Shown: positions 7,727-17,680, numbered from the stretch's first letter. The stretch: DNA of 51,437 nt from Staphylococcus pseudintermedius (GCF_001792775.2 NZ_MLGE02000011.1:1-51437); one strand, 5' to 3'. Numbers and translations: made by a program. Notes: generated by a model from the letters alone, not told the origin.

Positions 7727-8983
7727 TTATTCTACAAAGCCAGCGAAGTAACCTGCGACGTAACCCGTAACAAGGGCGCTCGTAATGTTGTAACCCCCCG
7801 TATATCCATGAATATCCAATACTTCACCGCATAAATATAGGCCAGGTGTGATTTTAGATTCCATAGTCGTGGGTACGATTTCTTTGATGGAAACGCCGCC
7901 GCCGGTTACGAAAGCTTTTTCTAACGGTAATGTGCCGTAGACTTCGAAAGTAAATGCTTTGAATTGATGTGCGAGTGTGCTAAGTTGTTGTGCACTGATA
8001 TGATGGTATGTCGTTTCAAACGGAATATCGGCGCTATCAATGATCAGTGTTAAGTAGCGTTCTTCAATCAACCCTTTGAGTGCATTTTTAATATGCTTAT
8101 CGGGTTGTGATTTGAGCTGCTTCGTGATTTTTTGTTTAAGTGCTTCTTCATTGATTTCAGGAAAGGCATCAATTTGCATTTGAATGTTTTGTTGCTTCTG
8201 ACTTTTTTGCTCGTGATAAATAAACTGACTACATCTCAGTGCGGCAGGGCCACTAATACCGAAATGTGTAAAGAGCATGTCCATTTGATGAGTAATGCGT
8301 TTTTTGCCATTTTTCTTTAAGACAGATAGACCGACGTTTTTTAGACTCAACCCTTTAAGTGATTGGTTTTTAATAAATGGTGCGTTTGATTTAATCGGAA
8401 CTTCTGTAGGGAAAAGTTCTGTAATGTGATGACCTAGTGATTGTGCAAAGCGATAGCCATCGCCTGTTGACCCAGTTTGGGGTACACTTGTGCCACCAGT
8501 CGCAATAATGACTGTTTTTGCTTTATACGTATCACCATCTTGAAGTTGGACTTGGAAATGGTCTGAATCCACTTTTTTCACGTCCACTACAGTTTGTTCT
8601 TCTTTGACTGTAACCTTATTTTGTTTCAATTCACGAATCAATGCATCGAGTACATCTTGTGACTGATTTGATACAGGGAACATACGACCATGGTCTTCCT
8701 CTTTTAATGCAACACCACGCGATTCAAAAAATTCGATAATAGATTGGTTATCGAAAATTGAAAAAGGACTGTATAAGAATTTTCCATTTCCAGGAATGTG
8801 TTGAATAATTTCAGCATAGGGCAAGTTGTTCGTCACATTGCAACGACCCCCGCCGGATATTTTTAATTTTCGTCCTAAACCTTTCTTTTTTTCTAACAGG
8901 AGTACGGGTTGCCCGTTTTGACTTGATGAAATGGCAGCCATTAATCCGCTCGGCCCGCCACCGATCACAATTGTTTGATACAT
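7727..8983 (-). CDS. BaiN/HI0933-family NAD(P)/FAD-dependent oxidoreductase
   Basis: 418 residues. The N-terminal dinucleotide fold IGGGPSGLMAAI (about residues 7-18) binds FAD; KKKGLGRKLKISGGGRCNVTN (32-52) is the hallmark of this HI0933/YtfP family, as are VIATGGTSVPQTGSTGDGY (about 159-177) and the C-terminal GGVSIKEI...GLYLCGEVLDIHGYTGGYN. The physiological reaction is not established for most members. Single gene between a terminator and the divergent flippase gene. Start ATG at 8983. Confidence 0.88.
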   Translation of the reverse strand: MYQTIVIGGGPSGLMAAISSSQNGQPVLLLEKKKGLGRKLKISGGGRCNVTNNLPYAEIIQHIPGNGKFLYSPFSIFDNQSIIEFFESRGVALKEEDHGRMFPVSNQSQDVLDALIRELKQNKVTVKEEQTVVDVKKVDSDHFQVQLQDGDTYKAKTVIIATGGTSVPQTGSTGDGYRFAQSLGHHITELFPTEVPIKSNAPFIKNQSLKGLSLKNVGLSVLKKNGKKRITHQMDMLFTHFGISGPAALRCSQFIYHEQKSQKQQNIQMQIDAFPEINEEALKQKITKQLKSQPDKHIKNALKGLIEERYLTLIIDSADIPFETTYHHISAQQLSTLAHQFKAFTFEVYGTLPLEKAFVTGGGVSIKEIVPTTMESKITPGLYLCGEVLDIHGYTGGYNITSALVTGYVAGYFAGFVE

Positions 8984-9099
8984 TTTATAAAAACCCCTTA
9001 AAATTGATATTTTGATTTTAACATATTCTCAATCAGTGTATAATATCCGTATTGTGTTATAATTAAATCTTGAAAAAATGTAGAGTAGGTAGGTTATCT

Positions 9100-10734
9100 A
9101 TGAGTGAAAACAAGGAATTAGTAAGGGGAACATTTTTACTAACTTTAAGTATTTTAATTACAAAAGTTTTAGGCATTATTTACGTTATCCCGTTTTACCA
9201 AATCATAGGCGGTGCAGATAATCTTGCACCTTTTAACTATGCTTATGGACCTTACAATGTTGCGATAGCTGTTGCCACTGCAGGTGTACCTCTTGCGGCG
9301 TCGAAATACGTTGCGAAATACAATACATTAGGTGCATATCGTGTCAGTCAAAAACTGTACAAATCCAGCTTTATCGTGATGAGTATTACAGGTATATTAG
9401 GCTTTGTCATTTTATATCTCTTGTCTCCAATGATTGCGTCTGTCACGATTGCGCATAATATGGATAAAAATGCGGGTTGGACAGTCGATCAAATTACTGC
9501 TATTATTCGTACGATTAGCTTTGTCGTTATTTTTATTCCAGTGTTAGCCACTTGGCGAGGGGTCTTCCAAGGTTACAAATCGATGGGACCGACAGCATTA
9601 TCCGAAGTTACAGAACAAATTGCACGTATCATTTTTATTTTAGTCGGTAGCTATCTCGTATTAAATGTCTTTGATGGCTCTGTATTATTAGCAAATGGTA
9701 TCGCGACGTTCGGTGCTGCGATTGGTGCGATTGCAGGTATTTTAACACTTTGGTGGTATTGGATTAAGCGGCGTCGCGGTATACATGAAATGGTGGCTTC
9801 GGATATGACGGGGATTGATGTGTCATATTCAAAAATGTACAAAGAAATTCTCTCATACAGTATTCCATTCGTCATTGTAAGTCTTAACTTCCCATTGTTT
9901 ATGATTGTGGACCAATTGACGCACAATAATGCATTATCCATTGCAGGCGTGGAAACGAGTTTACAAGGTACATTTTTTACGATGCTCAATATGACAACGA
10001 ATAAAATTGTTATGATTCCAACGTCTTTAGCTGCTGGATTTGCGATTAGTTTAATTCCATTTATTACTAAAACATATGAAAAAGGCGATTATGTTGAAAT
10101 GCATCGTCAAATTCGTACGTCATTAGGTGTTTTGATGTACATTACCGTGCCGGCAAGTTTAGGGATTATGGCCTTAGCTGTGCCACTTTATACGGTGTTT
10201 TATGAATACAGTATGGATGGCAGTCGTCTATTGTTCTACTATGCACCTGTCGCGATTTTGATTTCACTATTGAGTGTGACGGCATCGATGCTACAAGGGA
10301 TTGATAAGCAAAAATTAACGGTGTTCGTCATTGTTGGTTCAGTCGTGTTGAAATTCATTTTAAACATGCCTTTAATTATTATGTTTGAAACAGCTGGTGC
10401 GATTTTAAGTACAGCGATTGCATTAACTTTTGCGATTGTATGTAACTTTTTCATTCTTAAAAAATATGCGCGTTTCAAATTTAACGAGACGATTATCGAT
10501 GTATGTAAAATTTTATTATATAGCTTTATGATGATGATTATTGTTGAAATCATTTATTTTGGCTTGCAATTCGTGATTTCACCAGCAAGTCATGTCGGCG
10601 CATTTATTATTACAGTCATTTGTGCTATCGTCGGTGTTATTATTTATGCAGTATTAACGATGAAAACACGCTTGGCAGATAAGTTTTTAGGTGAGATTCC
10701 AAACAAAATTAGACGTAAAGTGAGCTTTTTATAA
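9100..10734 (+). CDS. MurJ-like polysaccharide/lipid II flippase (YtgP type, MVF/MATE fold)
   Basis: 544 residues from ATG 9100, preceded by AGTAGG; a TTG 30 nt upstream would add ten residues and looks less likely. About fourteen hydrophobic segments, starting with RGTFLLTLSILITKVLGIIY, and the MOP-superfamily layout. Firmicute YtgP proteins are functional MurJ homologues that flip lipid-linked peptidoglycan precursor across the membrane. Its stop shares one base with the start of the downstream pseudouridine synthase gene, so the two are cotranscribed. The neighbourhood also holds murC and D-amino-acid genes, in line with cell-wall building. Confidence 0.86.
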   Translation: MSENKELVRGTFLLTLSILITKVLGIIYVIPFYQIIGGADNLAPFNYAYGPYNVAIAVATAGVPLAASKYVAKYNTLGAYRVSQKLYKSSFIVMSITGILGFVILYLLSPMIASVTIAHNMDKNAGWTVDQITAIIRTISFVVIFIPVLATWRGVFQGYKSMGPTALSEVTEQIARIIFILVGSYLVLNVFDGSVLLANGIATFGAAIGAIAGILTLWWYWIKRRRGIHEMVASDMTGIDVSYSKMYKEILSYSIPFVIVSLNFPLFMIVDQLTHNNALSIAGVETSLQGTFFTMLNMTTNKIVMIPTSLAAGFAISLIPFITKTYEKGDYVEMHRQIRTSLGVLMYITVPASLGIMALAVPLYTVFYEYSMDGSRLLFYYAPVAILISLLSVTASMLQGIDKQKLTVFVIVGSVVLKFILNMPLIIMFETAGAILSTAIALTFAIVCNFFILKKYARFKFNETIIDVCKILLYSFMMMIIVEIIYFGLQFVISPASHVGAFIITVICAIVGVIIYAVLTMKTRLADKFLGEIPNKIRRKVSFL

Positions 10735-11432
10735 TGCGTATTGATAAATTTTTAGCGCAAATGGGTGTCGGTACACGTACAGAAGTTAAAGCATTGTTGA
10801 AAAAAGGGCATGTATTGCATAATGGCGCGAAAATCAAGTCCTCTAAAACACAAATTGATCCAGAGCATGATGTGGTCGAAGTGAAGGGGCGTGTGATTGC
10901 TTACGAACCGTTTGTGTATTTGATGATGAATAAACCTCAAAACGTCATTTCTGCAACGGTAGATGATCAACATCAAACAGTGATTGACATAATTGAAGGC
11001 TACCGACATTTAGACTTATTTCCAGTAGGTCGGCTTGATAAAGATACAGAAGGGCTTTTGTTAATTACGAATGATGGTCAATTTAACCATGCGTTGATGA
11101 ATCCAAATAAGCATGTATCGAAAACGTATTGGGTTAAAGCGAAGTATGCATTGAAAACAAATGATCCAAAACGTTTTGAAGAAGGTATCACATTAAAAGA
11201 GGGAAGGCTACAACCTGCACATCTTGAAATTTTGGATGATTCAATGACGGCATTCGTTACAATTCAAGAAGGGAAGTACCATCAAGTGAAGCGAATGTTT
11301 CATGCGATTGATAATGAGGTTGTCGGGTTAAAAAGAGTGTCTATTGGTGACCTCACGTTAGATTCATCACTGTCACCAGGTGCTTATCGATCTTTAACAG
11401 AGGATGAGCTGAAATTACTGAATTATCGTTAA
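10734..11432 (+). CDS. rsuA: 16S rRNA pseudouridine synthase, RsuA family
   Basis: 232 residues: an N-terminal S4 RNA-binding domain (RIDKFLAQMGVGTRTEVKAL, residues 2-21) followed by the catalytic domain with GRLDKDTEGLLL (99-110), where D102 is the nucleophile. QEGKYHQVKRMF near residue 180 is the second conserved block. RsuA family members isomerise uridine 516 (E. coli numbering) of 16S rRNA; B. subtilis YtzG is the closest analogue I know. ATG overlaps the flippase stop by one base. Confidence 0.9.
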   Translation: MRIDKFLAQMGVGTRTEVKALLKKGHVLHNGAKIKSSKTQIDPEHDVVEVKGRVIAYEPFVYLMMNKPQNVISATVDDQHQTVIDIIEGYRHLDLFPVGRLDKDTEGLLLITNDGQFNHALMNPNKHVSKTYWVKAKYALKTNDPKRFEEGITLKEGRLQPAHLEILDDSMTAFVTIQEGKYHQVKRMFHAIDNEVVGLKRVSIGDLTLDSSLSPGAYRSLTEDELKLLNYR

Positions 11433-11515
11433 TCGGTCAAATATTTAATTGAAAGAGGTTTAACTTGCATATCTGTCGGGTAACCTTACATTAAAAGTAT
11501 TTGAGGTGATTAAAG

Positions 11516-11914
11516 ATGGCAAAATCAGGAAAACTGTTTAAAGCGATTCTTGGTATTGGAGGTGCAGTGGCAGCAGTTGTACTTTCAAATAAACAAAACC
11601 GCGAAAACTTGAAGCAAGAATATCAAAAATATAAAGAAAATCCGGAAGACTACAAAAAGCGCGCACAAGAAAAAGCAGCACAAGTGAGTGAAGCTGCAAC
11701 GCAAGAATTTAATAAAGTGAAAGAGGATCCAAAAGCTTATATTAACGAAGCAAAACAAGATCCGAAATCATTTATTAATGAGAAAAAAGAACAGTTATTG
11801 AATAGCGAACAACAGGATAACTTAGATGACAGAGAAGCTTTGTTTGATGATGAAGGTGGCGGAGATTCTTCACACAATTTACATGTGGTGCGTGATAACG
11901 AACCGAACAAGTAA
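11516..11914 (+). CDS. YtxH-like small membrane-anchored protein
   Basis: 132 residues. A glycine-rich hydrophobic stretch (about 9-25, ILGIGGAVAAVVL) is followed by a long charged, probably helical tail rich in Lys, Glu and Gln, with a near repeat DPKAYINEAKQ / DPKSFINEKKE at about 74-95. This is the YtxH arrangement; function unknown, sometimes linked to general stress in Bacillus. ATG after TGAGGTG. It has its own terminator and is 83 nt downstream of rsuA. A second, larger YtxH gene lies at 26090. Confidence 0.75.
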   Translation: MAKSGKLFKAILGIGGAVAAVVLSNKQNRENLKQEYQKYKENPEDYKKRAQEKAAQVSEAATQEFNKVKEDPKAYINEAKQDPKSFINEKKEQLLNSEQQDNLDDREALFDDEGGGDSSHNLHVVRDNEPNK

Positions 11915-11926
11915 CATTTTTAAAAC

Positions 11927-11970
11927 CAGACGTTAAGGTGTCATGTCGATGCCCTTAGCGTCTGTTTTTT
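11927..11970 (+). terminator. Terminator after the YtxH-like gene
   Basis: CAGACGTTAAGG pairs with CCTTAGCGTCTG (one G-T pair), followed by TTTTTT at 11965-11970. Confidence 0.8.
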
Positions 11971-12016
11971 AATTTTACTGTCACAGTTTTGAGGACATTT
12001 GTAGCATTGTTATGAA

Positions 12017-12060
12017 TTGACATAGAAGTCATGGTGCCTATGATGACTTGAGTTCTATGT
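12017..12060 (+). promoter_or_regulatory. Promoter embedded in an inverted repeat, upstream of pepV
   Basis: TTGACA (12017-12022), 16 nt, TATGAT (12039-12044) is close to consensus. The same bases form nested inverted repeats: ACATAGAA (12020-12027) with TTCTATGT (12053-12060), and AAGTCAT (12026-12032) with ATGACTT (12043-12049). A repressor dimer here would block polymerase. The leader to the pepV start would be about 185 nt. Confidence 0.5.
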
Positions 12061-12236
12061 AAGATGTTTTTTCATGATAATTTTTTTAGTATTTCCGCGA
12101 GTGTATCGCCATTTTAAAATGAAGGACAATGTTTTATCAGAAAAATTAAAAAACTGTGCAGAAATATTACTGTCGTTTAATGAATAATTCATGTAAAATA
12201 AGAAATACAATCATGAAAAAAAGGAAGTTGATCAGC

Positions 12237-13646
12237 ATGTGGAGAGAAAAAGTACAAGAATATGAAACGCAAATGATCGAAGACTTAAAAGGACTTTTAG
12301 CTATTAAATCAGTCCGTAATGATACAGAAGCTACGGAAGACGCGCCAGTGGGTCCAGGTCCTAAGGCAGCACTGGAATATATGTATCAGTTAGCTGAGCG
12401 CGATGGATTTAATACATTTGATACCGATCATTTAGCTGGCCGTATCGAAATCGGTAAAGGTGAAGAACTTTTTGGTATTTTAGGTCATGTTGATGTTGTG
12501 CCAGCCGGTGATGGTTGGGATTCAGATCCATTTGACCCTGTTGAGACGGACGACCGTATTATTGCGCGTGGAACACTTGATGACAAAGGGCCTACTATTG
12601 CGGCTTATTATGCAGTAAAAATTCTTAATGATATGAATGTCGATTGGAAAAAGAGAATACATATTATTATCGGAACAGACGAAGAGTCTGAATGGAAATG
12701 TACAGAACGTTATTTCAAAACTGAAGAAATGCCGACGATTGGTATTGCACCTGATGCAGAATTCCCACTCATTCACGGTGAAAAAGGGATTACGACATTT
12801 ACGATTAAACAGCAAACTTTAACGTTAGATGACGATGAACCTGAAATCGAATTGAAGCAGTTCGCTTCCGGTGAACGTTTCAACATGGTACCAGACGTTG
12901 CCAATGCAGATATTTTAGTGAAAGAAAATATGACGGATACGATTCAACGTTTTGAAGCATTTTTATCAGAACATCAATTAGAAGGCCACCACGAAATTGA
13001 TAGTGGCATTTTGAAATTAACTGTTTTTGGTAAAGCTGTACACGGCATGGATCCATCTATTGGTGTGAATGCTGGTTTATATTTAATTCATTTCTTAAAC
13101 ACGTTGAATTTAAATCAATCTGCGCAATCATGGACAGCTTTTGGAGAAAAATACTTATTTGATTCTCACTTTGGTGAAAAAATGGGTATGAAGTTCCATT
13201 CAGATTCGATGGGTGATTTAACAACAAATATCGGTGTTATTCGCTATGACTTAGATGAAGGAGGTTCGTTCGGCATTAATTTACGTTATCCAGAAGGTTT
13301 TGATTTTGACCGTGCCATCAGCGACTTTACTGCCGAGATTCAAGCATTAGGCTTTGACATTGAAGTTCTTAAAGTACAAACACCTCATTTTGTGAACCCT
13401 GAAGATCCATTTGTGCAAAAATTACTCACAGCTTATCGCAACCAAACAGGAGACATGCGCCCATCATTTACGATTGGCGGAGGGACGTATGCCCGTAATT
13501 TAGATAAAGGTGTCGCGTTCGGTGCGATGTTTGAGGACTCAGAAGATTTAATGCATCAAAAAAATGAATACATCACGAAAAAACAACTATTTAACGCAAC
13601 GAGCATCTATTTAGAAGCGATTTATGCGGTTTGTGTGGAGGGATAA
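12237..13646 (+). CDS. pepV: Dipeptidase PepV (M20 family)
   Basis: 469 residues from ATG 12237 with AAGGAAG upstream, the same length as I recall for S. aureus PepV; the open frame extends upstream to 12156 without a better site. Di-zinc M20 peptidase motifs: [12 protein letters not shown] (about 86-97), the bridging aspartate in GTLDDKGPT (about 116-124), [10 protein letters not shown] (about 147-156), and late HQKNEY with the C-terminal metal histidine. Cleaves dipeptides in the cytoplasm. Four bases separate it from dat, so they form one operon; PepV has been linked to D-alanine metabolism and wall cross-linking in lactic bacteria. Confidence 0.94.
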   Translation: MWREKVQEYETQMIEDLKGLLAIKSVRNDTEATEDAPVGPGPKAALEYMYQLAERDGFNTFDTDHLAGRIEIGKGEELFGILGHVDVVPAGDGWDSDPFDPVETDDRIIARGTLDDKGPTIAAYYAVKILNDMNVDWKKRIHIIIGTDEESEWKCTERYFKTEEMPTIGIAPDAEFPLIHGEKGITTFTIKQQTLTLDDDEPEIELKQFASGERFNMVPDVANADILVKENMTDTIQRFEAFLSEHQLEGHHEIDSGILKLTVFGKAVHGMDPSIGVNAGLYLIHFLNTLNLNQSAQSWTAFGEKYLFDSHFGEKMGMKFHSDSMGDLTTNIGVIRYDLDEGGSFGINLRYPEGFDFDRAISDFTAEIQALGFDIEVLKVQTPHFVNPEDPFVQKLLTAYRNQTGDMRPSFTIGGGTYARNLDKGVAFGAMFEDSEDLMHQKNEYITKKQLFNATSIYLEAIYAVCVEG

Positions 13647-13649
13647 TCT

Positions 13650-14498
13650 ATGACAAAAGTATTGATTAATGAAAGTTTTGTAGAAGAAAGCGAGGCTAAA
13701 GTCGCTTTTAATGACCGTGGATACAATTTTGGAGACGGTATTTACGAATACGTTCGCATTTATGACAACAAATTATTTACTGCTAAAGAACATTTCGAAC
13801 GTTTATTACGCAGTGCGAGTGAAATCGGTTTAGAATTAAATTATACAGTGGAATCATTGACTGAACTTGTTCGTGAACTCGCACAAGTGAATAATGTGAC
13901 AAATGGTGGGGTCTATATGCAAGTGACACGTGGTGCTGCACCACGTGACCATGCTTTTCCAACGCCATCAGTAGAACCTGTATTAACAGCTTTCGTAAAA
14001 TCATACGATCGTCCGTTTAAAGCGCTTGAAGAGGGTGTCTCAGTCGTTACTACGGATGATATTCGCTGGTTACGTTGCGATATTAAAAGTTTAAACTTAT
14101 TAGGTAACGTATTGGCGAAAGAATATGCGACAAAATACAATGCGACTGAAGCGATTCAACATCGTGATGGTACAGTGACAGAGGGTGCTTCAAGTAATGT
14201 TTATGCGATTAAAGATGGCGTTGTATACACACATCCGGCGAACAATTTAATTTTAAAAGGGATTACACGTCAGGTGATTAAATGGATTTGTGATGATGAG
14301 CAAATTACCTTTAAAGATGAAGCATTCTCATTAGCATTTTTGAAAGACGCTGATGAAGTAATCATTTCAAGTACGTCTGCCGAAGTGATGCCTGTCGTTA
14401 AAATCGATGGTGAAGTGGTTAATGACGGTGAAGTGGGTCCGATTACAAGACGTCTACAAGAAGGTTTTGAAAGATATATTCATTCACATTCACACTAA
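13650..14498 (+). CDS. dat: D-amino-acid (D-alanine) aminotransferase
   Basis: 282 residues, class IV PLP aminotransferase of the usual length. K146 in [16 protein letters not shown] is the PLP lysine, matching K145 of the Bacillus enzyme; [14 protein letters not shown] (about 20-33), [15 protein letters not shown] and [14 protein letters not shown] are family blocks. Interconverts D-alanine and D-glutamate with their keto acids, supplying both D-residues of the peptidoglycan stem. Starts 4 nt after pepV. Confidence 0.95.
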   Translation: MTKVLINESFVEESEAKVAFNDRGYNFGDGIYEYVRIYDNKLFTAKEHFERLLRSASEIGLELNYTVESLTELVRELAQVNNVTNGGVYMQVTRGAAPRDHAFPTPSVEPVLTAFVKSYDRPFKALEEGVSVVTTDDIRWLRCDIKSLNLLGNVLAKEYATKYNATEAIQHRDGTVTEGASSNVYAIKDGVVYTHPANNLILKGITRQVIKWICDDEQITFKDEAFSLAFLKDADEVIISSTSAEVMPVVKIDGEVVNDGEVGPITRRLQEGFERYIHSHSH

Positions 14499-14730
14499 GT
14501 AGGCTGATTTGACAGTATTATGAAGAGTTTGTGAAACTTTCAAAACGGATAAAGGTAAAAAGTCACATTTTGTGTTTCATTTTTGGTTGAAAAAAAGGCT
14601 CAATAATTATAAAATCTTAAATGAGTGCAAAACATGAACGTGAATTTAAAATCATTGAAAAAATGATTTAAATATGGCTCTTGAAAAAATTTCTTGAGCC
14701 TTTTCTATTTGAAAGTGAGGTGAACGAGTT
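14499..14730 (+). terminator. Intergenic stretch with a hairpin and terminator after dat
   Basis: AAATCATT/AATGATTT (14649-14656, 14662-14669) makes a small hairpin. GGCTC (14676-14680) pairs with GAGCC (14696-14700), with inner GAAA/TTTC, and is followed by TTTT: a terminator. The ytmP ribosome-binding site GTGAGGTG begins at 14715. Nothing else seen. Confidence 0.6.
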
Positions 14731-15522
14731 GTGGAGCAGTTTTATCAGTTAGGATGGACGCTTGACTCGGCTGGTGGTGCGTCTGGTGAAGCTTATATGG
14801 CTGAACAAGATGGTCAAAAGTTGTTTCTGAAACGTAATTCCAATCCATTTATTGCTGCATTATCAGCAGAAGGCATCGTGCCTAAATTGGTTTGGACAAA
14901 ACGTATCGAAACAGGCGAAGTGGTAACAGCCCAACATTGGAAAAATGGGCGTGAACTAGAATCGCAAGAAATGGCCCAAAATCGTGTGGCGCATTTGTTG
15001 AAAAAAATTCATCAGTCAAAACCATTGTTAACGATGTTGAAGCGTATGGAGATGGCGCCTATCACACCTGAAATTATGTTGCATAAAATTAACGCCTCTT
15101 TGTCTCGTGATGTGTTAACGCATCATATCGTGAGAAAGGCTTTAACGTATTTGGAAGACCATATGCCGGAGTTTGATCCACGTTTTTATACGGTAGTTCA
15201 CGGGGATGTCAATCATAATAACTGGCTTTTATCAGATAAAGATGAACTCTTTCTCGTCGATTGGGAGGGTGCGATGATTGCTGACCCTGCCATTGATATC
15301 GGTATGCTGCTCTACAACTACGTGCCTGAAGCGCAATGGTCGAGTTGGTTTGACACATATGAAGTGAAAGAAACGATGAATTTAAAAAAACGTATGAAAT
15401 GGTATACGGTGATTCAGTCTATTGGTATGATTCAGTGGAACGAAGAACATAAACGTTATAAAGATATGAATACTTGGCTCAAATTCTTAAATGAAGTCAT
15501 GAAGAGTAATGTATTTATTTAG
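14731..15522 (+). CDS. ytmP: Phosphotransferase family protein YtmP
   Basis: 263 residues from GTG 14731 after a GAGGTG site. Aminoglycoside-phosphotransferase/choline-kinase fold: VVHGDVNHNNWLL (about 156-168) holds the catalytic HGD..N, and LFLVDWEGAMIADPAIDIG (about 174-192) the metal-binding DxE/D. It matches the ytmP gene that precedes trmB in Bacillus. Substrate unknown; a small alcohol or sugar is likely for the fold. 15 nt separate it from trmB, so they are cotranscribed. Confidence 0.85.
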   Translation: MEQFYQLGWTLDSAGGASGEAYMAEQDGQKLFLKRNSNPFIAALSAEGIVPKLVWTKRIETGEVVTAQHWKNGRELESQEMAQNRVAHLLKKIHQSKPLLTMLKRMEMAPITPEIMLHKINASLSRDVLTHHIVRKALTYLEDHMPEFDPRFYTVVHGDVNHNNWLLSDKDELFLVDWEGAMIADPAIDIGMLLYNYVPEAQWSSWFDTYEVKETMNLKKRMKWYTVIQSIGMIQWNEEHKRYKDMNTWLKFLNEVMKSNVFI

Positions 15523-15537
15523 GGAGTATGAATAATC

Positions 15538-16191
15538 ATGAGAATGCGAAATAAACCGTGGGCTGAGTCTTACTTAACTGAGCATAACGATATTGTGGAT
15601 TTAGAAGCCGTGCATGCCCATCAAGTGAGTGAGTGGTTCGAACGACAACAGCCGATTCACATAGAAGTCGGTTCTGGCATGGGCAAGTTTATTACGACCT
15701 TAGCTCAGCAAAATCCACATATTAACTATGTTGCCATTGAAAGAGATAAAAATGTGATGATTCGTGTGTTGGATAAAGTACGCGAACATAACTTAACGAA
15801 TATTAAATTATTATGTAACGATGCGGTCATTTTAACAGACTATTTTCGTCAAGGCGAAGTGGACCGAATTTATTTAAACTTTTCTGATCCATGGCCGAAA
15901 AAACGGCACGCCAAACGTCGATTAACTTACCGTAGCTTTTTAGCGCTCTATCAACAAATCCTTCGTGAAGATGGTGAGCTTCATTTTAAAACAGATAATC
16001 GCGGATTGTTTGCATATAGTCTTGAGAGTATGTCTCAATTCGGCATGTATTTTACAAAAATTAACTTGAACCTCCATCAAGAAGACGAAGGGGATAATAT
16101 TCCGACTGAGTATGAACATAAATTTGCCGAAAAAGGTTCACGTATTTATCGAATGGAAGCAAAATTTCATTCTAAACAGACAACCGAATAA
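15538..16191 (+). CDS. trmB: tRNA (guanine-N7-)-methyltransferase
   Basis: 217 residues. [12 protein letters not shown] (about 40-51) is the SAM-binding loop, [11 protein letters not shown] the acidic ribose loop, and [18 protein letters not shown] (about 117-134) the TrmB signature; [10 protein letters not shown] and the [11 protein letters not shown] end are nearly as in S. aureus. Makes m7G46 in the variable loop of tRNAs. Last gene of the ytmP-trmB unit. Confidence 0.96.
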   Translation: MRMRNKPWAESYLTEHNDIVDLEAVHAHQVSEWFERQQPIHIEVGSGMGKFITTLAQQNPHINYVAIERDKNVMIRVLDKVREHNLTNIKLLCNDAVILTDYFRQGEVDRIYLNFSDPWPKKRHAKRRLTYRSFLALYQQILREDGELHFKTDNRGLFAYSLESMSQFGMYFTKINLNLHQEDEGDNIPTEYEHKFAEKGSRIYRMEAKFHSKQTTE

Positions 16192-16198
16192 TTTATAA

Positions 16199-16239
16199 AA
16201 GCAATGTGTGTGACTCCAAATCGCCCGCATTGCTTTTTT
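16199..16239 (+). terminator. Terminator after trmB
   Basis: AAAGCAATG pairs with CATTGC (16228-16233) plus the following TTT; T run to 16239. Confidence 0.75.
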
Positions 16240-16247
16240 GATTTGGA

Positions 16248-16380
16248 TGGGACATAAAAATTTTGATGCTATTGATGCAATTTTTTGTATCTCATTTCCT
16301 GACATTTTCCATCTACTTTAAAATTACTAATGAATCATAAATCTATGAATAGATTGAAACTCAAACGTTTCTATGTCCCA
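16248..16380. repeat. Intergenic element bounded by a 9-bp inverted repeat
   Basis: TGGGACATA (16248-16256) and TATGTCCCA (16372-16380) are perfect inverted arms 115 bp apart. Inside is AATCTAT/ATAGATT. The GGGACA...TGTCCCA ends resemble the palindromic intergenic elements that staphylococci carry in many copies; no second copy is in this window, so this is an inference. Confidence 0.4.
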
Positions 16381-16462
16381 ACCTCACGAGTGTTGAGAGT
16401 TGAAACCGGACTATGCTTTCGTTGATAATGGAAATGCGTAAAATGAAATTGAGGTGTTCGAT

Positions 16463-17296
16463 ATGCAATTAGGCAAGTTACAAATTGATCCACTAAACGG
16501 AGGATTCACACAGATGGACGGTGGGGCGATTTTTGGTGTCGTTCCTAAACCGTTATGGGAACGTGAATATCCAGTGAATGATAAGAACCAAGTCCCATTA
16601 ACGACTTCCCCCATACTGATTCGAACTGAAGATAAAAATATTTTAATAGACACTGGGATTGGTAAAGGAAAATTAACCGAGAAGCAGTTGCGTAATTATG
16701 GTGTACGCTATGAATCGGATATTGATGCATCACTCGCACAATTCTCACTAACATGTGAGGATATCGATATTGTGTTAATGACGCATATGCATTTTGATCA
16801 TGCGACAGGGTTAACAGATGCGAACGGTCAAGCGCAATTTCCTAATGCGTGGCACTATGTTCAACAAGATGAATGGTATGAATTTATTGCACCTAATATT
16901 AGAAGTCAAGCGACGTATTGGCCTATAAATAGAGGAACCTATGAAGCGAATTTGATTTTATTTGAAGATACTATTGAGCCTTATCCGGGAATTAAAATGA
17001 AACATACCGGTGGTCATAGTTTTGGTCATGCTGTCATCGAGATAGAAAGTGAAGGTGAAAAAGCTGTGCATATGGCGGATATTTTAAGTACGACTGCACA
17101 TCGCAATCCATTATGGGTCTCTGCTTACGATGATTATCCTATGCAATCTATTCGTGAAAAAGAGCGACTCACACGTTACTATGTCGCACATCAATATTGG
17201 TTTCTGTTTTATCATGATGTTCAACATTTTGCGGCGAAATTGAGCAAAGACTTAAAAAGTGTCGAAGCGTCAATTTTACGTGAGCATGTTGATTAA
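16463..17296 (+). CDS. ytnP: Metallo-beta-lactamase-fold hydrolase, YtnP lactonase type
   Basis: 277 residues from ATG 16463 (GAGGTG 6 nt upstream; a GTG at 16454 overlaps that site). The zinc motif HMHFDHATG spans 108-116, with the later metal histidine in KHTGGHSFGHAV and the aspartate in VHMADIL. B. subtilis YtnP is an acyl-homoserine-lactone-type lactonase; quorum quenching is therefore possible but not shown. Lies in the same synteny as in Bacillus (trmB-ytnP-ytzB). Confidence 0.88.
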   Translation: MQLGKLQIDPLNGGFTQMDGGAIFGVVPKPLWEREYPVNDKNQVPLTTSPILIRTEDKNILIDTGIGKGKLTEKQLRNYGVRYESDIDASLAQFSLTCEDIDIVLMTHMHFDHATGLTDANGQAQFPNAWHYVQQDEWYEFIAPNIRSQATYWPINRGTYEANLILFEDTIEPYPGIKMKHTGGHSFGHAVIEIESEGEKAVHMADILSTTAHRNPLWVSAYDDYPMQSIREKERLTRYYVAHQYWFLFYHDVQHFAAKLSKDLKSVEASILREHVD

Positions 17297-17301
17297 AAAG
17301 A

Positions 17302-17350
17302 AAGTGAACCAACATACCACAATAAATGTGACTATGCTGGTTCACCTTTG
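17302..17350. terminator. Bidirectional terminator between convergent genes
   Basis: GTGAACCA-A-CATA (17304-17316) pairs with TATG-C-TGGTTCAC (17333-17345). The minus-strand side is followed by TTTCTTTTT, so it acts best on the small PepSY-like gene. Confidence 0.7.
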
Positions 17351-17362
17351 AGATGAGCAACG

Positions 17363-17680
17363 TTAGATTTCTATAATATCAATGATTTGGCCATTATATG
17401 CATCTGCAATAAATTCATAGTTAAATGTTTTTCCGTGTCGCTCAGCAGTGATGCCGCCTTTATAAACCTCATATTCAATACCGAATTTACGATATGTCGT
17501 TGGTTCATACAAAATATAAGAGCCTGTGACATGTCTGAAATAGCCCTTCACAGATTGGATGACTTTATCTGCTGATATGTATTTTTGCTTGTTCATATTC
17601 AGCGCGTAAAAATAACTTCCTGCTAAAAGGCTAAGGATTAAAATGGGAATCAATAAAGGCCAGTTTTTTTTCGATATCAT
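17363..17680 (-). CDS. Small membrane-anchored PepSY-like protein
   Basis: 105 residues. One N-terminal membrane segment (about 7-27, WPLLIPILILSLLAGSYFYAL), then about 75 outside residues ending YEFIADAYNGQIIDIIEI, a pattern of the PepSY fold in which a strand with D-A-x-N/T-G-x-I is typical. It occupies the place of B. subtilis ytzB. Function unknown; PepSY domains often bind or inhibit peptidases, and a peptidase gene (ytoP) starts divergently 95 nt away. Confidence 0.68.
   Translation of the reverse strand: MISKKNWPLLIPILILSLLAGSYFYALNMNKQKYISADKVIQSVKGYFRHVTGSYILYEPTTYRKFGIEYEVYKGGITAERHGKTFNYEFIADAYNGQIIDIIEI

Noticed and set aside
910..14654. 21-bp near repeat ATGAACGTxAATTTxAAATCA at 910-930 and 14634-14654
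   Set aside because: Two mismatches in 21 AT-rich bases; a rough estimate gives a few such pairs by chance in a window of this size.
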